Origin: Maea johnstoni
Lineage: Eukaryota > Annelida > Polychaeta > Spionida > Magelonidae
NCBI GenBank assembly: GCA_963942565.1
Contig: OZ012686.1
Span: 32,343,098-32,407,097, forward strand
Reading direction: 5' to 3'
DNA length: 64,000 nt
The notes under the pieces are model-generated. The model was not told the DNA's origin. It saw only the letters and a list, made by a program, of their open reading frames with translations, and did no database searches. Shown here one piece after another: positions 23,206 to 35,939 of this stretch; position 1 is the first letter of the stretch, and every line of letters begins with the position of its first letter. The position numbers and the translations under genes were made by a program.

Positions 23206-23305
23206 AAAAAATGAAATAAAATAATCAAAACATCTTTTTTCTACTCACCAACCTACCCTATTTTTTGCGGACCGTTACAGGAAACAAACAATTTTTTAAG
23301 AGTCT
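23206..23305 (+). mobile_element. MITE-B right-end fragment
   Basis: 'ctcaccaacctaccctattt' and 'ggaccgttacaggaaacaaa' are the right third of the MITE-B consensus, fused to a truncated MITE-C. Confidence 0.75.
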
Positions 23306-24202
23306 TAAGTTTCATTCATAAGTCATCATAGGTCACAAGTACTGCCTATTGCTAGTTAGGTTATTATATGGATGTTGACAGGTTGACTGTAGTACACAGG
23401 TAGATGAAGCTATGTGTAGGATCTGCCTTCAGGACTCTCAGCTGCTCTGATAGCGGCAGTAATTAATCATCTGAGATGGGGGATGACAGATCAGGCAAGT
23501 TCTGAGTCAGCTAAACCAAAGGTTGGGGCAAGGTTACTCTGTCAAACCCTCCTCACTCTCATAGCAGAACATTTACTCATGATCAAAATCGTTGTAATTA
23601 TAGCGTTTTACTTATACACTGTCAAAATGTGGCAAATATTTAGCTATGGTTAGGGTACGGATCTAAAAAAAAATTGCATCAATTAATCGGAAAATCTTTC
23701 ACATAATAATTTTATACATGTCGATTTTCCCTGCCACATAACTGTTATTATTGGTGCAATAAAAGCAACTTATAGGTCTATTAAAATGTGAATTTTGAAG
23801 CTAATGATTTGAGCTTATTACAGATAATCACATCTATCATGTATCCAAAATAAGATTTCATTGGATGATATGTTTTTGCAAATGTCTATTGTCAAGAAGA
23901 GTCTATTTCAGTCTGAATTAGATTTCTCGTTCCCATGCTCAACTGTTTGGCTTTTTGGAATCTTCAGAATTGAGAAACTCTATTTATCATGGCCTTGGAA
24001 TAATCCTATAAGATATTTTAGCTATATCAGAGTATCGAGATAACTGTATCTCCCCTGAATTTTTTCATCCTTCTCAACTCCTCCCTGCATAATAAACTTC
24101 CCAGCTTGCTGTAGCTATAAACCTCATCCTGTGGATAAGGGTGCTAAATCTGTCACACCAGCCTGATGTAGGACCAGATTGGAGGTTACATGGCTGCATG
24201 TT
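23306..24202. other. Unassigned intron DNA
   Basis: No exon or repeat recognised. Confidence 0.4.
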
Positions 24203-24525
24203 AACCCTTTCCATGCTGAGGCTACTTTTACATGGGAGAAAAATGCAAAATGTTTTGAAAACCATCTAATCCCTGTCATGTTGGTTTTCATTGGTTGGCC
24301 GGGGTACTCTGTTTTCCTCCACCACATCCAACTGGCTAGTAACAAATTAGCCACATTTGGCATAAATGTGACGGAAAGCAAAATTCCAAATCCAAATCCA
24401 AATTGGTTTTCATTGAAAAGCCCTCACTGAGTACTTCCAATAAGAACCCATTTGCCATGGTTTAAGTCATTTAGCAGCTTTTTTGCATGTGTCGGCCAAA
24501 TTAGCCACCAGCAGCATAAGGGTCA
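24203..24525 (-). mobile_element. MITE-A copy split by a SINE fragment
   Basis: TTAACCCTTTCCATGCTGAG start and 'cagcataagggtcaa' end. The element is interrupted at 24294-24402; the 13-bp duplication TTGGTTTTCATTG lies on both sides of the insert (24281-24293, 24403-24415). Confidence 0.9.
24294..24402 (+). mobile_element. 5'-truncated tRNA-derived SINE inserted in MITE-A
   Basis: 'gttttcctccaccacatcca' then 'actggctag' match the 3' half of the SINEs at 51465 and 60440. The tail is a simple repeat built on CCAAAT. Flanked by a 13-bp target duplication, as expected of target-primed reverse transcription with 5' truncation. Confidence 0.8.
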
Positions 24526-24929
24526 ACTCTTGCTTAGGGCTCACACAAACCCCTTCAAAATAGTTTCATTGTGAATCATAATGAGCTTAGGAATCATCTC
24601 AATGAAAGTTATGTTGCCCTTTCTGATAAACATTAATCATAATACTTGTGAAGCCATTCTGTCCATGCTGTCTGTGTAGATCCTTTTTCTCACACCACCT
24701 AGTAACCCAAGCACAAACAGGCTAAGAGTACTTAAATGAGGATGTACAATCTTGTGGAGATGATGTGCTTATATTGACTTGCTTATGGTGCTATATGGGA
24801 TATACCCCCCAACCCACCCTAAGTGCTGATGGATATGGGCTCATGCAGAGCTGTGGTCAGAAACTGCCCAGGCTATAAATAGTTAGGGCTTGCTGCAGTC
24901 AATTCCAGTTTCCATGCCTGTCTGCCTGC

Positions 24930-25525
24930 AGTCATTATAGGAGATGATAAGGTTCTAGATTACCCCAGGTCTTCAGCACATACAGATAACCCAACAGGAA
25001 TCATTTTCCACCCTCCCACCAGGGCCTTGCCTTCATAATGGATCCACCATGGTCTGTCACCATCGATATAGGAGATGATAAGGATCTGCATTACCCTGAG
25101 TCATCAGCCCATAGATAACATGACAGGAATCATTTTCCACCCTCATACCAGGGTCTTGACTTAAGAATGGATCCACCACAGCCTGTCATCATTCGTTATG
25201 GGAGATGATAAGGATCTACATTTAGATTACCCTGAGTCAACAGCACATACAGATAATGCAACAGGAATCATTTTCCACCCTCCCACCAGGGTCTTGCCTT
25301 AAGAATGGATCTACCCTCCTACCACAGACTGTCATCATTATAGGAGATGATAAGGATCTACATTACCCTGAGTCATCAGCACACACAGATAACACAACAG
25401 GAATCGTTTTCCTCCCTCCCACCAGGGTCTTGCCTTTTGAATGGGATCTACACTACCCTGTGTCTTCAGTACATTCAAATAACACAAAGGAATCATTTCC
25501 AACCTCCCACTAGGGTCTACCTTCA
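24930..25525 (+). repeat. Tandem array, about 5 x 130 bp
   Basis: GGAGATGATAAGG recurs at 24940, 25071, 25201 and 25343, each followed by 'accc(t/c)gagtc(a/t)(t/a)cagcacata' and 'ggaatcattttccaccctcc'-like text. A fifth, degenerate unit ends near 25525. Confidence 0.9.
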
Positions 25526-25553
25526 AAGGTCTGCCATCAATGTAGTTGATTTT

Positions 25554-25555
<2 letters not shown>

Positions 25556-25621
<66 letters not shown>

Positions 25622-25642
25622 GGGGGGGAGGGAGGAGAGAGA
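25556..25642 (+). repeat. (GA)n with a 19-base G run
   Basis: GA repeats 25556-25610 pass into uninterrupted G at 25610-25628, then GGA/GA. Confidence 0.95.
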
Positions 25643-26665
25643 GTCAGAGAGATTGGCAGATAGGCAGATCGAAGGCCACCCACATAGCTTAGTTCATATG
25701 CTGCACAGTTCTACATTTTTTTACTTTGTGTATCAACCTTATCTTCTAGTGTTTTTGATGTTAGATATATGGGGACAAGTGGTAGACACATGGATTTTTA
25801 ATGTTTATTTTTACTGCTGCCAGCGCTACATACATATGTCTGCCATATTGGTTCGAACTTATAAGGGAGCTGGTATACGTTCGATTGAAGGTCATCAACA
25901 TTTTTTAAAGATGATGCGAAATTCTAACTGAATATTTTCCTGAAATTTTGGGTTAAGTATTGAATCCAGAAATTCTTGATGAAATCTTTAGGCAAGTTGG
26001 GTCTCATTAGTTTCTGCACATTTCCTGGCCATGTGCAGTATTAACAGCACCGAGTTTGATAGAAGAGGGATCATTTTTGCATTTTAAATATGATCATAAT
26101 TGCATTGTTCTACCACTTAATAGTTTCTGTGCAGTTCTGACAATGTGTGGTACAGTATAACTGGTACTTTTTACAAGCATTTAATTTTTGCTATTTTCGT
26201 GCTTACCATGATAGCGCCAAAAATAACATCCTTCAAGTATATATCCTGCTTAGTATCTTTGCTTTGCTGAGTGCTTGAATGTGTGAATTAAAGTAGCACA
26301 AATACCCTCCAGCAGGGCTATAAAGCAAAAATTTAAGCACTCCAAATTAAAGCTGTATACAGTATTCACAGTTCTCAGTTAGATTACGGAGGAAAGGTCT
26401 TACCTGATAAATCTCAATTGGGTTGCAATCTAACACCGGGGTGAGGTTTTCGCAGGTCGTAGCTCGCTGTGTGTGGCCATGGATGTCTGCTGTAATTAAG
26501 CAATGCTTGTGATGAACTTCACGGGCTGTAAGAGGGGCCTGAGTGACAGAGGCACACAGGTAAAATGGGTTTCATGGGTAATTGGGTGTCGGGTTTGGGT
26601 TCGTCAGTGGCGGCTGAGCAACAGGGGTGGCATGAAGAATGAATCACAGCAGTACTGAGCAGTAG
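25643..26665. other. Unassigned intron DNA
   Basis: Two loosely similar blocks near 25985-26060 and 26090-26165 ('agtttctg(c/t)(a/g)ca', 'atgtg(c/t)(a/g)gta'). No exon seen. Confidence 0.35.
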
Positions 26666-26924
26666 GTCTTGGCCAGGATTTAGAAATTGGGTGCCCAAAA
26701 TTGGCATTTGTAAATCTTTTGGGCATCCTATTTTACAAGGGAAATCACGATATATATCTGATTACAACCATGAACATGTATTTACTTATTGAAATAGGCA
26801 TAATATTCTTCTACTTGAAAGGGATATTTTTAGTAAATGCTCACAAATTTTTTGGGGGTGTCCTGAGGGCAGATTTTTGAGGGTTTGGGTGTCCAAATGA
26901 TGCCCAGATGCCCCGTTGACTAAT
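26666..26924 (-). mobile_element. MITE-C copy
   Basis: 'gtcttggccaggatttagaaa' at the left, 'gatgcccagatgccccgttg' then ACTAAT at the right. Near full length. Confidence 0.8.
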
Positions 26925-27059
26925 GAGTCTGAGCACATCACCCTGTGTGACCGGAGAATGGGAGCAATATGTCATAGATAGACAGGATTGTGTGACTGGA
27001 TTAGACAAAGAGTTGAATTTCAAATCATGCATCAATAAAACTTGGCTGCAAAACAATTA

Positions 27060-27145
27060 AAGACAGGGTATAGATGGTTTTCAAAAAATCTTTGCATCCT
27101 TACAAGTGCTTTGGATGAAAGTAGCCTTAGCATGAGAAGGATTAA
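27060..27145 (+). mobile_element. MITE-A 3' fragment
   Basis: 'gacagggtatagatggtttt' to 'gcatgagaaggattaa'. Confidence 0.7.
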
Positions 27146-27637
27146 CATACTAATCATGGTCATCATAAATTCATATAAAATAAAGTAAAACACAGTAATG
27201 CCTAATAGCTAGGCTACTGTTAAACCAAACCAAATAAAATCATCTTTTATTATGGGCTTAGAGACCTAATGGTTAAAACCCTGCTGGAATACTTCTACTA
27301 CTTGCATTGTGTTCAGTACCACTTAGCCAGCCCTGTGGGTTATGTGACAGTTAAGTGCAGGTATTCCCCTGATAACCGTGGGCTACTGGTGAAATCTCCA
27401 TCAGGCCCGTCTATCCACACTTTTACTATGCCTTTAATGTAAGGCGCTTGCTTGCAGGATGTTCTCTATTAGAACGTGAGGCTGGGCATTGTCAAGGCAG
27501 GTTCATAGATATTCAGTACAGGCATTATTGATTTCTTATGATCTGGTATATTGAATTATAAGCCCTTGCATCAACAACAGTGAACTGGTAGGAAATATAC
27601 CTAAATTGTACTAAGTGTTTATGTATAGGTAGATTAA
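27146..27637. other. Unassigned intron DNA
   Basis: No exon or repeat recognised. Confidence 0.4.
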
Positions 27638-27850
27638 TTAACCCTTATGCTGCTGGTGGCTACTCTGCCAATACAAAATGATGCAAAAAAAACTAAAAAA
27701 TGATTTAAACTCTGACACATGGGTCCTGATCTGAGAGTACTCTGCAAGAGCTTCCCAATGAATACCAACAAAACTGGGTTTAGATGGTTTTCAAAAATCT
27801 TTGCCTCCTTGTGCTTTAGATGAAAGTAGCCTCTGTATTGGAAGCGTTAA
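27638..27850 (+). mobile_element. MITE-A copy
   Basis: TTAACCCTTATGCTGCTGG to 'attggaagcgttaa'. Full length. Confidence 0.88.
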
Positions 27851-28004
27851 GGGCAAACAGGTAAAGGAATATGCGTGTATAAGTCAAGATTATTTTTGGA
27901 ATAACTATTTGTCCAAAACATCTTTAAGAAAATGATTAAAAAGAATGTTCATCTGAAAAATAAATGTAAATGTAAGAAATGTAAATGTATAAAATGTAAA
28001 TGTA

Positions 28005-28080
28005 ATTTTTATTTTAAGTTGGTATATTAATTACAAGAAACACAAGCTACCAAGGCTCTCAACTAACAAGCCTTCTTCAA
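28005..28080 (-). repeat. Family-E fragment
   Basis: 'taattacaagaaacacaagc' and 'taccaaggctctcaactaac' are the complement of the 56060-56100 block. Confidence 0.5.
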
Positions 28081-28563
28081 ATATTTCATGAATTTTATGC
28101 TTTATATCTTAATTTCAAAACTTTGATAATTGAACAGCTTCAACCAGTCTCTAGTTTGTCAAATTAATTTGACATACTTCAAACATGTCAAGTGGTACAA
28201 CATATGTGAGGAAACTGCAATGGAAAGTGAAGAGCAGCAATTATTCTGAACAACTATTCTAGAGAAATGTAAAGAGTAAATTCTCTCTGTGCAGAGCTGG
28301 CAAATGCCATTTGGGCGTAAAAGGCTATGTATTAGTGCTGCCTTAGAAAGGAGAAAAGGTGAGACAGCCATTGGCTATATACGAGAATACTCAATAGGTT
28401 GATATATAGCAAGGCTGTCTGAGAGTATTAAGAGTCCTATAAATTCATGAGTCTATATTTATACAATAATCATAAACATTGAGTTGTGCAGGGGCCAAAC
28501 TGTATTCACAATTGCCAGCCCAATATGTATGCATGATCAATGGCTATGTTCCATCTAGGGCCT

Positions 28564-28680
28564 TGGCTGGGATCTTGAAATTGGTCATTCAAAATGGATG
28601 AGCATTTGTTATATTTAGGTGCTATTCTTTTAGGTAGACTGTATGATATTCTGATCACAATCATATTCAAATGTGTATAT
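28564..28680 (-). mobile_element. MITE-C fragment, diverged
   Basis: 'cttggctgggatcttgaaattgg' then 'gatattctgatcacaatcat': matches the left part of the copy at 26666. Confidence 0.5.
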
Positions 28681-28691
28681 AGTGAAGCATA

Positions 28692-28920
28692 GTCTTAGCC
28701 AGCTGGGTGTGCCCAGGGGCTTTATTTGGACAGCTAAACCTATAAAATAAAATATTTTGTGAGGAATTTCTTTAAATTTCAGTATTATGGCATAACTAAA
28801 AACATTTACCTCAATACAATTCCCCATAACATTGTATACAGAAATGATGCCTAATTTCAATGAGTAAATACATGTTTCTGGTTGTATTTTGTGGTCTCCC
28901 TCAAAAAAAAAAGGACGGCC
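28692..28920 (+). mobile_element. MITE-C copy, right end missing
   Basis: GTCTTAGCCAGCTGGGTGTG start; interior 'ctcaatacaattccccataa' and 'gtggtctccctcaaaaa' blocks; no terminal CTAAGAC. Confidence 0.7.
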
Positions 28921-29000
28921 AAAAATATCATATACACTTCAGTCCTGTTCCATGGTTAGGTGTCAATATGCTCACAACACAATTCATACCGGTATGCAGG

Positions 29001-29265
29001 GTCTTAGCAAGGATTTTAAAAAGAGTTATAAAATGTGTGTCCGAAACAGCGGTCAAATATTTTTTCTGACTATCCAGATTTAGCCACTCAGCTTCTTCAA
29101 ATTCTTATACCAACTACTTTTGATAGCCTATTAAGTTGGAAAGGGCAGTTTATGCTTCTGCAATGTCTTAGAAGATGGTTTGTTAGGAAAAGATAATTAT
29201 ATGGTATTTGGTCAAAAAAAGTACAAATTGAAAATTTTCCATAGCAATTTTTTTGTTAGCCCAAA
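29001..29265 (+). mobile_element. MITE-D copy
   Basis: GTCTTAGCAAGGATTTTAAA start, then 'aaattcttataccaactact' and 'gtcttagaagatggtttgtt' blocks; right end decayed. Confidence 0.7.
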
Positions 29266-30861
29266 ACCTAACCAGCTGAACCATTAATACCTCAGACAAT
29301 GCAAAGGCACTGAAAGAAAAAAAATGTCTTTTATTAACACGACTGAGCCTCCCTTTAAAAAGATGTTATCTTGTGATTGGGACAAACATGGAAGGAAGGA
29401 AGCTGGGATATTCCTTGACGTTTCTATTTATTTTGTAGTTTTCCATTAGTCAGATGATGAGAGTGCTCTTTGAAGCTGCAGCCTGGAGTATGTACACAAA
29501 GGAGCCACGGCGCACCTCTCATGTTTGTCTGTATAGCATCCCGGGTCCTGTGCCCCGCCATCAGGCATATTGCAGGCTGATCAAAGACCAACAAACTGTT
29601 TGATTTTCTTGCAGGGAATGCAATATTCCTGTGCTAGTGTGAGCAACAGATATCACACACACACTGCCTGTGTGATATTCATTATTGATGTACCCGGCAC
29701 CTACTGTGCAGCACAGCATAATAAGCATAATAGCAGTGGCTCCTCTCAGGGGATGATTCACACCAGTACTCAGGGAGCTAGAATTTTAGACTCCAGGCTT
29801 TGTTAAGTATGTAGGTAGGGTTTTTTGTTGCTGAAAATCATTTGTGGTCCGTGATTTTTAAGGGTAGAGGCTCAGATGGCCATCATATAAAGGCTTTACA
29901 GTTACCTATAATGCTACCCTAATACCCAGGCTTCACTTTTGCATCCATATTGACAAATGAAAAACCAACAGTCTTCTTAGTAATATTTTAAAAAAACACT
30001 ATTTATGAATTATTTCTGGGCTCTAAGATACTTCTTTGAGTCCTAAATTTTTCAGATTTTCCCTATTTTTTTGCATCAGGCAGTATTTTCCTATATCAAG
30101 TATGAATCCTGAATTACAAAATGTTCACACCGCCAAGTATTGATCTATTGCAGACTGGGAATTTATTTCCACATATCTGTATTGGTGTTGCCTTGTTTCT
30201 CTAATATTCAATAATAACGATGTACTCATAGTGATTACATACCAGTTTTTTCCATACTCAGATTCCAAACTGTAAACCATGATAAGAAAGGAATCTATTC
30301 AATTAGTGATGAGCAAGATGATCTTGTTTTGTATCTTTTTGTTCATTGACTGCACACAAATGTGCAAAAATAGCATACAGAAAGATACAGGGGATGTCAT
30401 AATATAGCAAGAAAATAAATAATTGAACAACAAGCACATAGTGTGTACCCACTCCCATAGGCACCAGTCATAACAGAATTAGAACATATACACTTATTTG
30501 TCCAACGGGACACACTTACTACTATTTTGTATGAATCGAGACCTATCAAGTTCCATAAGGGGATAGCAATCTGTTACCACTGTAGCCTTAATTATTATCA
30601 TTCATTTTCACCGTGGTTTTCCTAGATTAAAGGAGAGCTTGACATGTCAAATGGAGATGCATCTTGGATGTAAATCCACTGAAATCATATCATTTTCCCC
30701 TGATAGCCAGATCCAAATCACGATCGCAATATGATATCAGGATGGGTATTAAATTGTGATTTCTCTGGGGGCCTTTTATGGCTGACCTGGCTGCATGCAA
30801 TAGTGCAATAGTGGAAAGGTACAAACACTATCAATTACTTCATTTGATGGCCTATCGCAAT
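29266..30861. other. Unassigned intron DNA, largely unique
   Basis: One of the longer repeat-poor stretches. A moderately GC-rich block near 29470-29770 could be regulatory. No exon called. Confidence 0.4.
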
Positions 30862-31690
30862 GATCTAGCAAGCTCGACAACTATTTATTTCCTGTACTCC
30901 ATAAAATATCTCAGAGTCCTCTCAGGCTCAGAATGAGTTATTAGGGAGTGTTTTTCATTGAGCGAAAGTCAACTGCTCGTAAGGTTTCTATTCATACCTC
31001 AATCAGTTCATTTATTTTCCTCTTCCTACCGGTTATGTAGCAAGTGCAATAACTATTTATTTCCTGATTCTTACTCCATAAAACGTCTCAGAGTCCTCTC
31101 AGGCTCAGAATGAGTTATTAGGGAGTGTTTTTCATTGAGCGAAAGTCAACTGCTTGTAAGGTTTCTATTCATTCCTCAATCAGTTCATTTATTTTCCTCT
31201 CCCTACTTGTTATCTAGCAAACGCGACAACTATTTGTTTCCTGATTCTTACTCCATAAAATACCTCAGAGTCCTCTCCTCAGAATGAGTCTTTCGGAGTG
31301 TTTTTCATAGAGTGAATTTGACTGCTTGTAAGGTTTCTATTCATACCTCAATCAGTTCATTTATTTTCCTCTCCCTACTTGTTATCTAGCAAACGCGACA
31401 ACTATTTGTTTCCTGATTCTTACTCCATAAAACACCTCCGAGTCCCCTCCTCAGAATGAGTCTTTCGGAGTGTTTTTCATAGAGTGAATTTGACTGCTCG
31501 TTTGACTCCTACTGGTTATCTAGCACACGCGACAACTATTTATTTCCTGATTCTTACTCCATAAAACACCTCCCAGTCCCCTCCTCAGAATGAGTTATTT
31601 CGGAGTGTTTTTTACAGAGTGGAGTTGACTGCTCGTAAGGTTTCTACTCATACCTCAATCTGTTCATTTATTTTCCTCTTCCTACTGGGC
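30862..31690 (+). repeat. Tandem array, about 5 x 170 bp
   Basis: 'caactatttatttcctgatt'-type anchors near 30878, 31049, 31227, 31398 and 31530, each followed by 'ttactccataaaa', 'cagaatgagt' and 'gtgtttttca'. The fourth unit is shortened (about 132 bp). Confidence 0.9.
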
Positions 31691-32188
31691 CGGCTGGTGA
31701 TATTTTTCTGGCAGTTTGCCAACTCTTGCGGCTCGGGCCTGTCAACATGGATGGACTGTTGGTGATTATTTTGTAAGGAATATCTGACACGGGAGAGCGA
31801 GGTTATCGTAAGGCAACATCGCCCATGTCACTTTCTGTACAGCTGATCTGGGTATTTGTGGTCAGGCAGTACTCTGCCATAGTAATTTACAGGTATCAGG
31901 GCTCCTAAACAGTATTTCCCTGCATTTTGGCATGCCCTCAGCAGGTAAATTCTCCAGAAGACATGTAAATAACTTAAGAGTGAAAAAAGGTTCATTCCCC
32001 AACTAGAGGTGTCATTCGGCACTAATAAACACTTCTAGGGCGCAGAAAAAATATGAATTAGATAAGCTTTATTATGATTTACTCTGAATGTATAAGTTAT
32101 CTATCTAATTATATTAGGGATTGCATTTGAACTTTTCTATTGTCTCGGTTGCACCTGAGAGAAAGAAGACATTGTATATAATAAGTTC
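31691..32188. other. Unassigned intron DNA
   Basis: No exon or repeat recognised. Confidence 0.4.
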
Positions 32189-34450
32189 AGGTTTACAGAA
32201 GTAGAAAGGCAATCGTGGTATTGATACAGGATCTTCTGAGCATGAACAGGTTCATAAGTAGAAAGGCAATCTTGGTATTGATACAGGATCTTCTGAGCAT
32301 GACAGGTTCAGAAGTAGAAAGGCAATCTTGGTATTGATACAGGATCTTCTGAGCATGGACAGGTTCAGAAGTAGAAAGGCAATCGTGGTATTGATACAGG
32401 ATCTTCTGAGCATGAACAGGTTCAGAAGTAGAAAGGCAATCGTGGTATTGATACAGGATCTTCTGAGCATGAACAGGTTCAGAAGTAGAAAGGCAATCTT
32501 GGTATTGATACAGGATCTTCTAAGCATGAACAGGTTCAGAAGTAGAAAGGCAATCGTGGTATTGATACAGGATCTTCTGAGCATGAACAGGTTCAGAAGT
32601 AGAAAGGCAATCTTGGTATTGATACAGGATCTTCTGAGCATGAACAGGTTCAGAAGTAGAAAGGCAATCTTGGTACTGATACAGGATCATCTGAGCATGG
32701 ACAGGTTCAGAAGTAGAAAGGCAATCTTGGTATTGATACAGGATCTTCTGAGCATGAACAGGTTCAGAAGTAGAAAGGCAATCGTGGTATTGATACAGGA
32801 TCTTCTGAGCATGAACAGGTTCAGAAGTAGAAAGGCAATCTTGGTATTGATACAGGATCTTCTGAGCATGAACAGGTTCAGAAGTAGAAAGGCAATCTTG
32901 GTACTGATACAGGATCATCTGAGCATGGACAGGTTCAGAAGTAGAAAGGCAATCTTGGTATTGATACAGGATCTTCTGAGCATGAACAGGTTCAGAAGTA
33001 GAAAGGCAATCGTGGTATTGATACAGGATCTTCTGAGCATGAACAGGTTCAGAAGTAGAAAGGCAATCTTGGTATTGATACAGGATCTTCTGAGCATGAC
33101 AGGTTCAGAAGTAGAAAGGCAATCTTGGTATTGATACAGGATCTTCTGAGCATGACAGGTTCAGAAGTAGAAAGGCAATCTTGGTATTGATACAGGATCT
33201 TCTGAGCATGGACAGGTTCAGAAGTAGAAAGGCAATCTTGGTATTGATACAGGATCTTCTGAGCATGGACAGGTTCAGAAGTAGAAAGGCAATCTTGGTA
33301 TTGATACAGGATCTTCTGAGCATGACAGGTTCAGAAGTAGAAAGGCAATCGTGGTATTGATACAGGATCTTCTGAGCATGGACAGGTTCAGAAGTAGAAA
33401 GGCAATCGTGGTATTGATACAGGATCTTCTGAGCATGACAGGTTCAGAAGTAGAAAGGCAATCGTGGTATTGATACAGGATCTTCTGAGCATGACAGGTT
33501 CAGAAGTAGAAAGGCAATCGTGGTATTGATACAGGATCTTCTGAGCATGACAGGTTCAGAAGTAGAAAGGCAATCTTGGTATTGATACAGGATCTTCTGA
33601 GCATGGACAGGTTCAGAAGTAGAAAGGCAATCTTGGTATTGATACAGGATCTTCTGAGCATGAACAGGTTCAGAAGTAGAAAGGCAATCTTGGTATTGAT
33701 ACAGGATCTTCTGAGCATGGACAGGTTTAGAAGTAGAAAGGCAATCTTGGTACTGATACAGGATCATCTGAGCATGGACAGGTTCAGAAGTAGAAAGGCA
33801 ATCTTGGTATTGATATAGGATCTTCTGAGCATGGACAGGTTCAGAAGTAGAAAGGCAATCTTGGTATTGATACAGGATCTTCTGAGCATGGACAGGTTCA
33901 GAAGTAGAAAGGCAATCTTGGTATTGATACAGGATCTTCTGAGCATGACAGGTTCAGAAGTAGAAAGGCAATCTTGGTATTGATACAGGATCTTCTGAGC
34001 ATGACAGGTTCAGAAGTAGAAAGGCAATCTTGGTACTGATACAGGATCATCTGAGCATGGACAGGTTCAGAAGTAGAAAGGCAATCTTGGTATTGATACA
34101 GGATCTTCTGAGCATGAACAGGTTCATAAGTAGAAAGGCAATCTTGGTATTGATACAGGATCTTCTGAGCATGACAGGTTCAGAAGTAGAAAGGCAATCT
34201 TGGTATTGATACAGGATCTTCTGAGCATGGACAGGTTCAGAAGTAGAAAGGCAATCGTGGTATTGATACAGGATCTTCTGAGCATGAACAGGTTCAGAAG
34301 TAGAAAGGCAATCTTAGTATTGATACAATATCTTCTGAGCATGAACAGGTTCAGAAGTAGAAAGGCAGTCGTGGTATTGATACAGGATCTTCTGAGCATG
34401 AACAGGTTCAGAAGTAGAAAGGCAATCTTGGTACTATTGATACAGGATCT
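32189..34450 (+). repeat. 57-bp minisatellite, about 40 units
   Basis: The unit runs AGGTTCAGAAGTAGAAAGGC, then 'aatcttggtattgatacagg', then 'atcttctgagcatgaac'. Units of 57 bp (ending catgaac or catggac) alternate with 56-bp units (catgac). Variants: cgtgg/cttgg; tactg with atcat. The marked tactg/atcat variant recurs 228 bp apart (about 32674 and 32902), so four-unit blocks were copied as a whole. A 57-bp period is 19 codons, so frames stay open over several units on both strands; the 56-bp units break them, so it is not read as a gene. Confidence 0.97.
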
Positions 34451-34583
34451 GCATTTTTTCACGAGTCTTGCTTGTTGATCTACCAGTGCCTAGTTAAGAC
34501 TGAGCTGTAATTGGATGAGGCTGCTATGAGGCTGCCCCCTCTGAAAAAACAAATATATTTAGCTACTCTTGTGCTATCACCAA

Positions 34584-34607
34584 CCCCCCCCCCCCCCCCC
34601 CCCCCCC
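34584..34607 (+). repeat. 24-base poly-C
   Basis: Uninterrupted C run followed by a short GA run. Confidence 0.97.
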
Positions 34608-34650
34608 TCAGAGAGAGAACTTGTTAGGATTTAGCAGCATCATTCTCTCT

Positions 34651-34875
34651 TTAATCCTTATGCTGCTGGTGGCTAATTTGGCCAATACTAAATGATACAA
34701 ATAAAACCTTTAAAATGACTGAAACCCTGGCACATGGGTCCTCATCTGAGGGTTTTCAGCGAGAGCTTTCCAATGAATACCAAGATGACATAGTTTAGAT
34801 GTTTTTCAAAAATCGTGGGATTCGTGGCATCCTTGTACTTTGGGTACAAAGTATCCTCAGCATTGAAAGGGTTAA
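34651..34875 (+). mobile_element. MITE-A copy
   Basis: TTAATCCTTATGCTGCTGG to 'cattgaaagggttaa'; full length with a small insertion near 34815. Confidence 0.85.
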
Positions 34876-35939
34876 ATTAAACCCATTCATGTCTATAGCT
34901 CCTACTCTCAGGCCTTATTTTTTAGGGATAGTTTTCTTATGAATGCATCTTTTGAAAAACTTTTTAAGAATTAAAAATTTGTTCAGCAGAACCCAATCAG
35001 CAAGAACATCATTTATTGTCTATGAAACACACAATTTTTTTATGTAATTTAAAAGCTATCCACGTCCAAAAGGATGCTTTTAAACAGAAACCTTATGTAA
35101 GCAGGGATAAGTCAATAAGTAAACTTCTATTTGAGGTGGTGGTGGAGACCACGTATAAATGACGTAAATATATGCCATTGGCTTTGCTATGAATTTATTT
35201 TGAAACTTGAATGGTTTCTCATACCCTCTTCATCTACTTCAAACATTAGAGGTCCTGCACCCAGTACAATGTTATTTTGCACTAAGGGCCCTTTTGATAG
35301 TTTTTGGAGGAGACGGTGTTAATTGGCAATAGATTGCATCATGAATAACTTAGTTCGTACAGCTTTAAAAGTATATCTCTTCACAATATTTAAGTCTCAT
35401 AATTTCCTTAAAGTAATTAGAATTAATTCTCTTGCTGCAAAGACTAGTTTCATCCAACCTTATTTTTGGGTCTAATTTTACTTCACTTTTAGTACCTGCA
35501 CTATATATTAGCATTGAACATTCTTTCCTAGTCATATTTGTTCTATGGCAAAGAATTGACCTAATACTTCAGAAAACGGTTCAAGGTTTGTGATGGTTTT
35601 GTCAGTAGTCATAATAAAGAAGTCATTTTGACTCGAACTCCCAAACTTTTCAATTGTAGTTCCTTTTAATAAGTTCAGCCCTCAATCTCTTTCATTCTTG
35701 CACTTGCATTTGGTGTTATATTTCACTCACCAGATATGGGGATCATAAAAAATTCCATATCAACAATTCCTGCGAAAGCGTGCCAATTTCCACTCCTAAT
35801 ATCCTGGTGCAAGCACATCTCCTCTACTTGACAACAGCATGGATAACATTCCTCACTTGACAAAATCACACTTCGCATTTACTGCTGATATTTCTGGCTT
35901 GCAGACAAGCTGCCATAAGGGTGAATCAGACTTCTATTT
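34876..35939. other. Intron DNA, mostly unassigned
   Basis: Opens with a family-G-like end ('ttaaacccattcatgtctat') directly after the MITE-A. No exon seen. Confidence 0.4.

Noticed and set aside
25347-25931. 194-residue ORF
   Set aside because: Composed of the 130-bp tandem array, the GA/G tract and unrelated DNA; no domain.
32252-33134. Long ORFs on both strands across the 57-bp array
   Set aside because: They arise because 57 is a multiple of three. The 56-bp units break the frame, both strands are equally open, and no exon signals or known protein repeat match.
32189-34450. CRISPR-like array
   Set aside because: Units are directly contiguous with no unique spacers, and this is animal DNA; it is a minisatellite.
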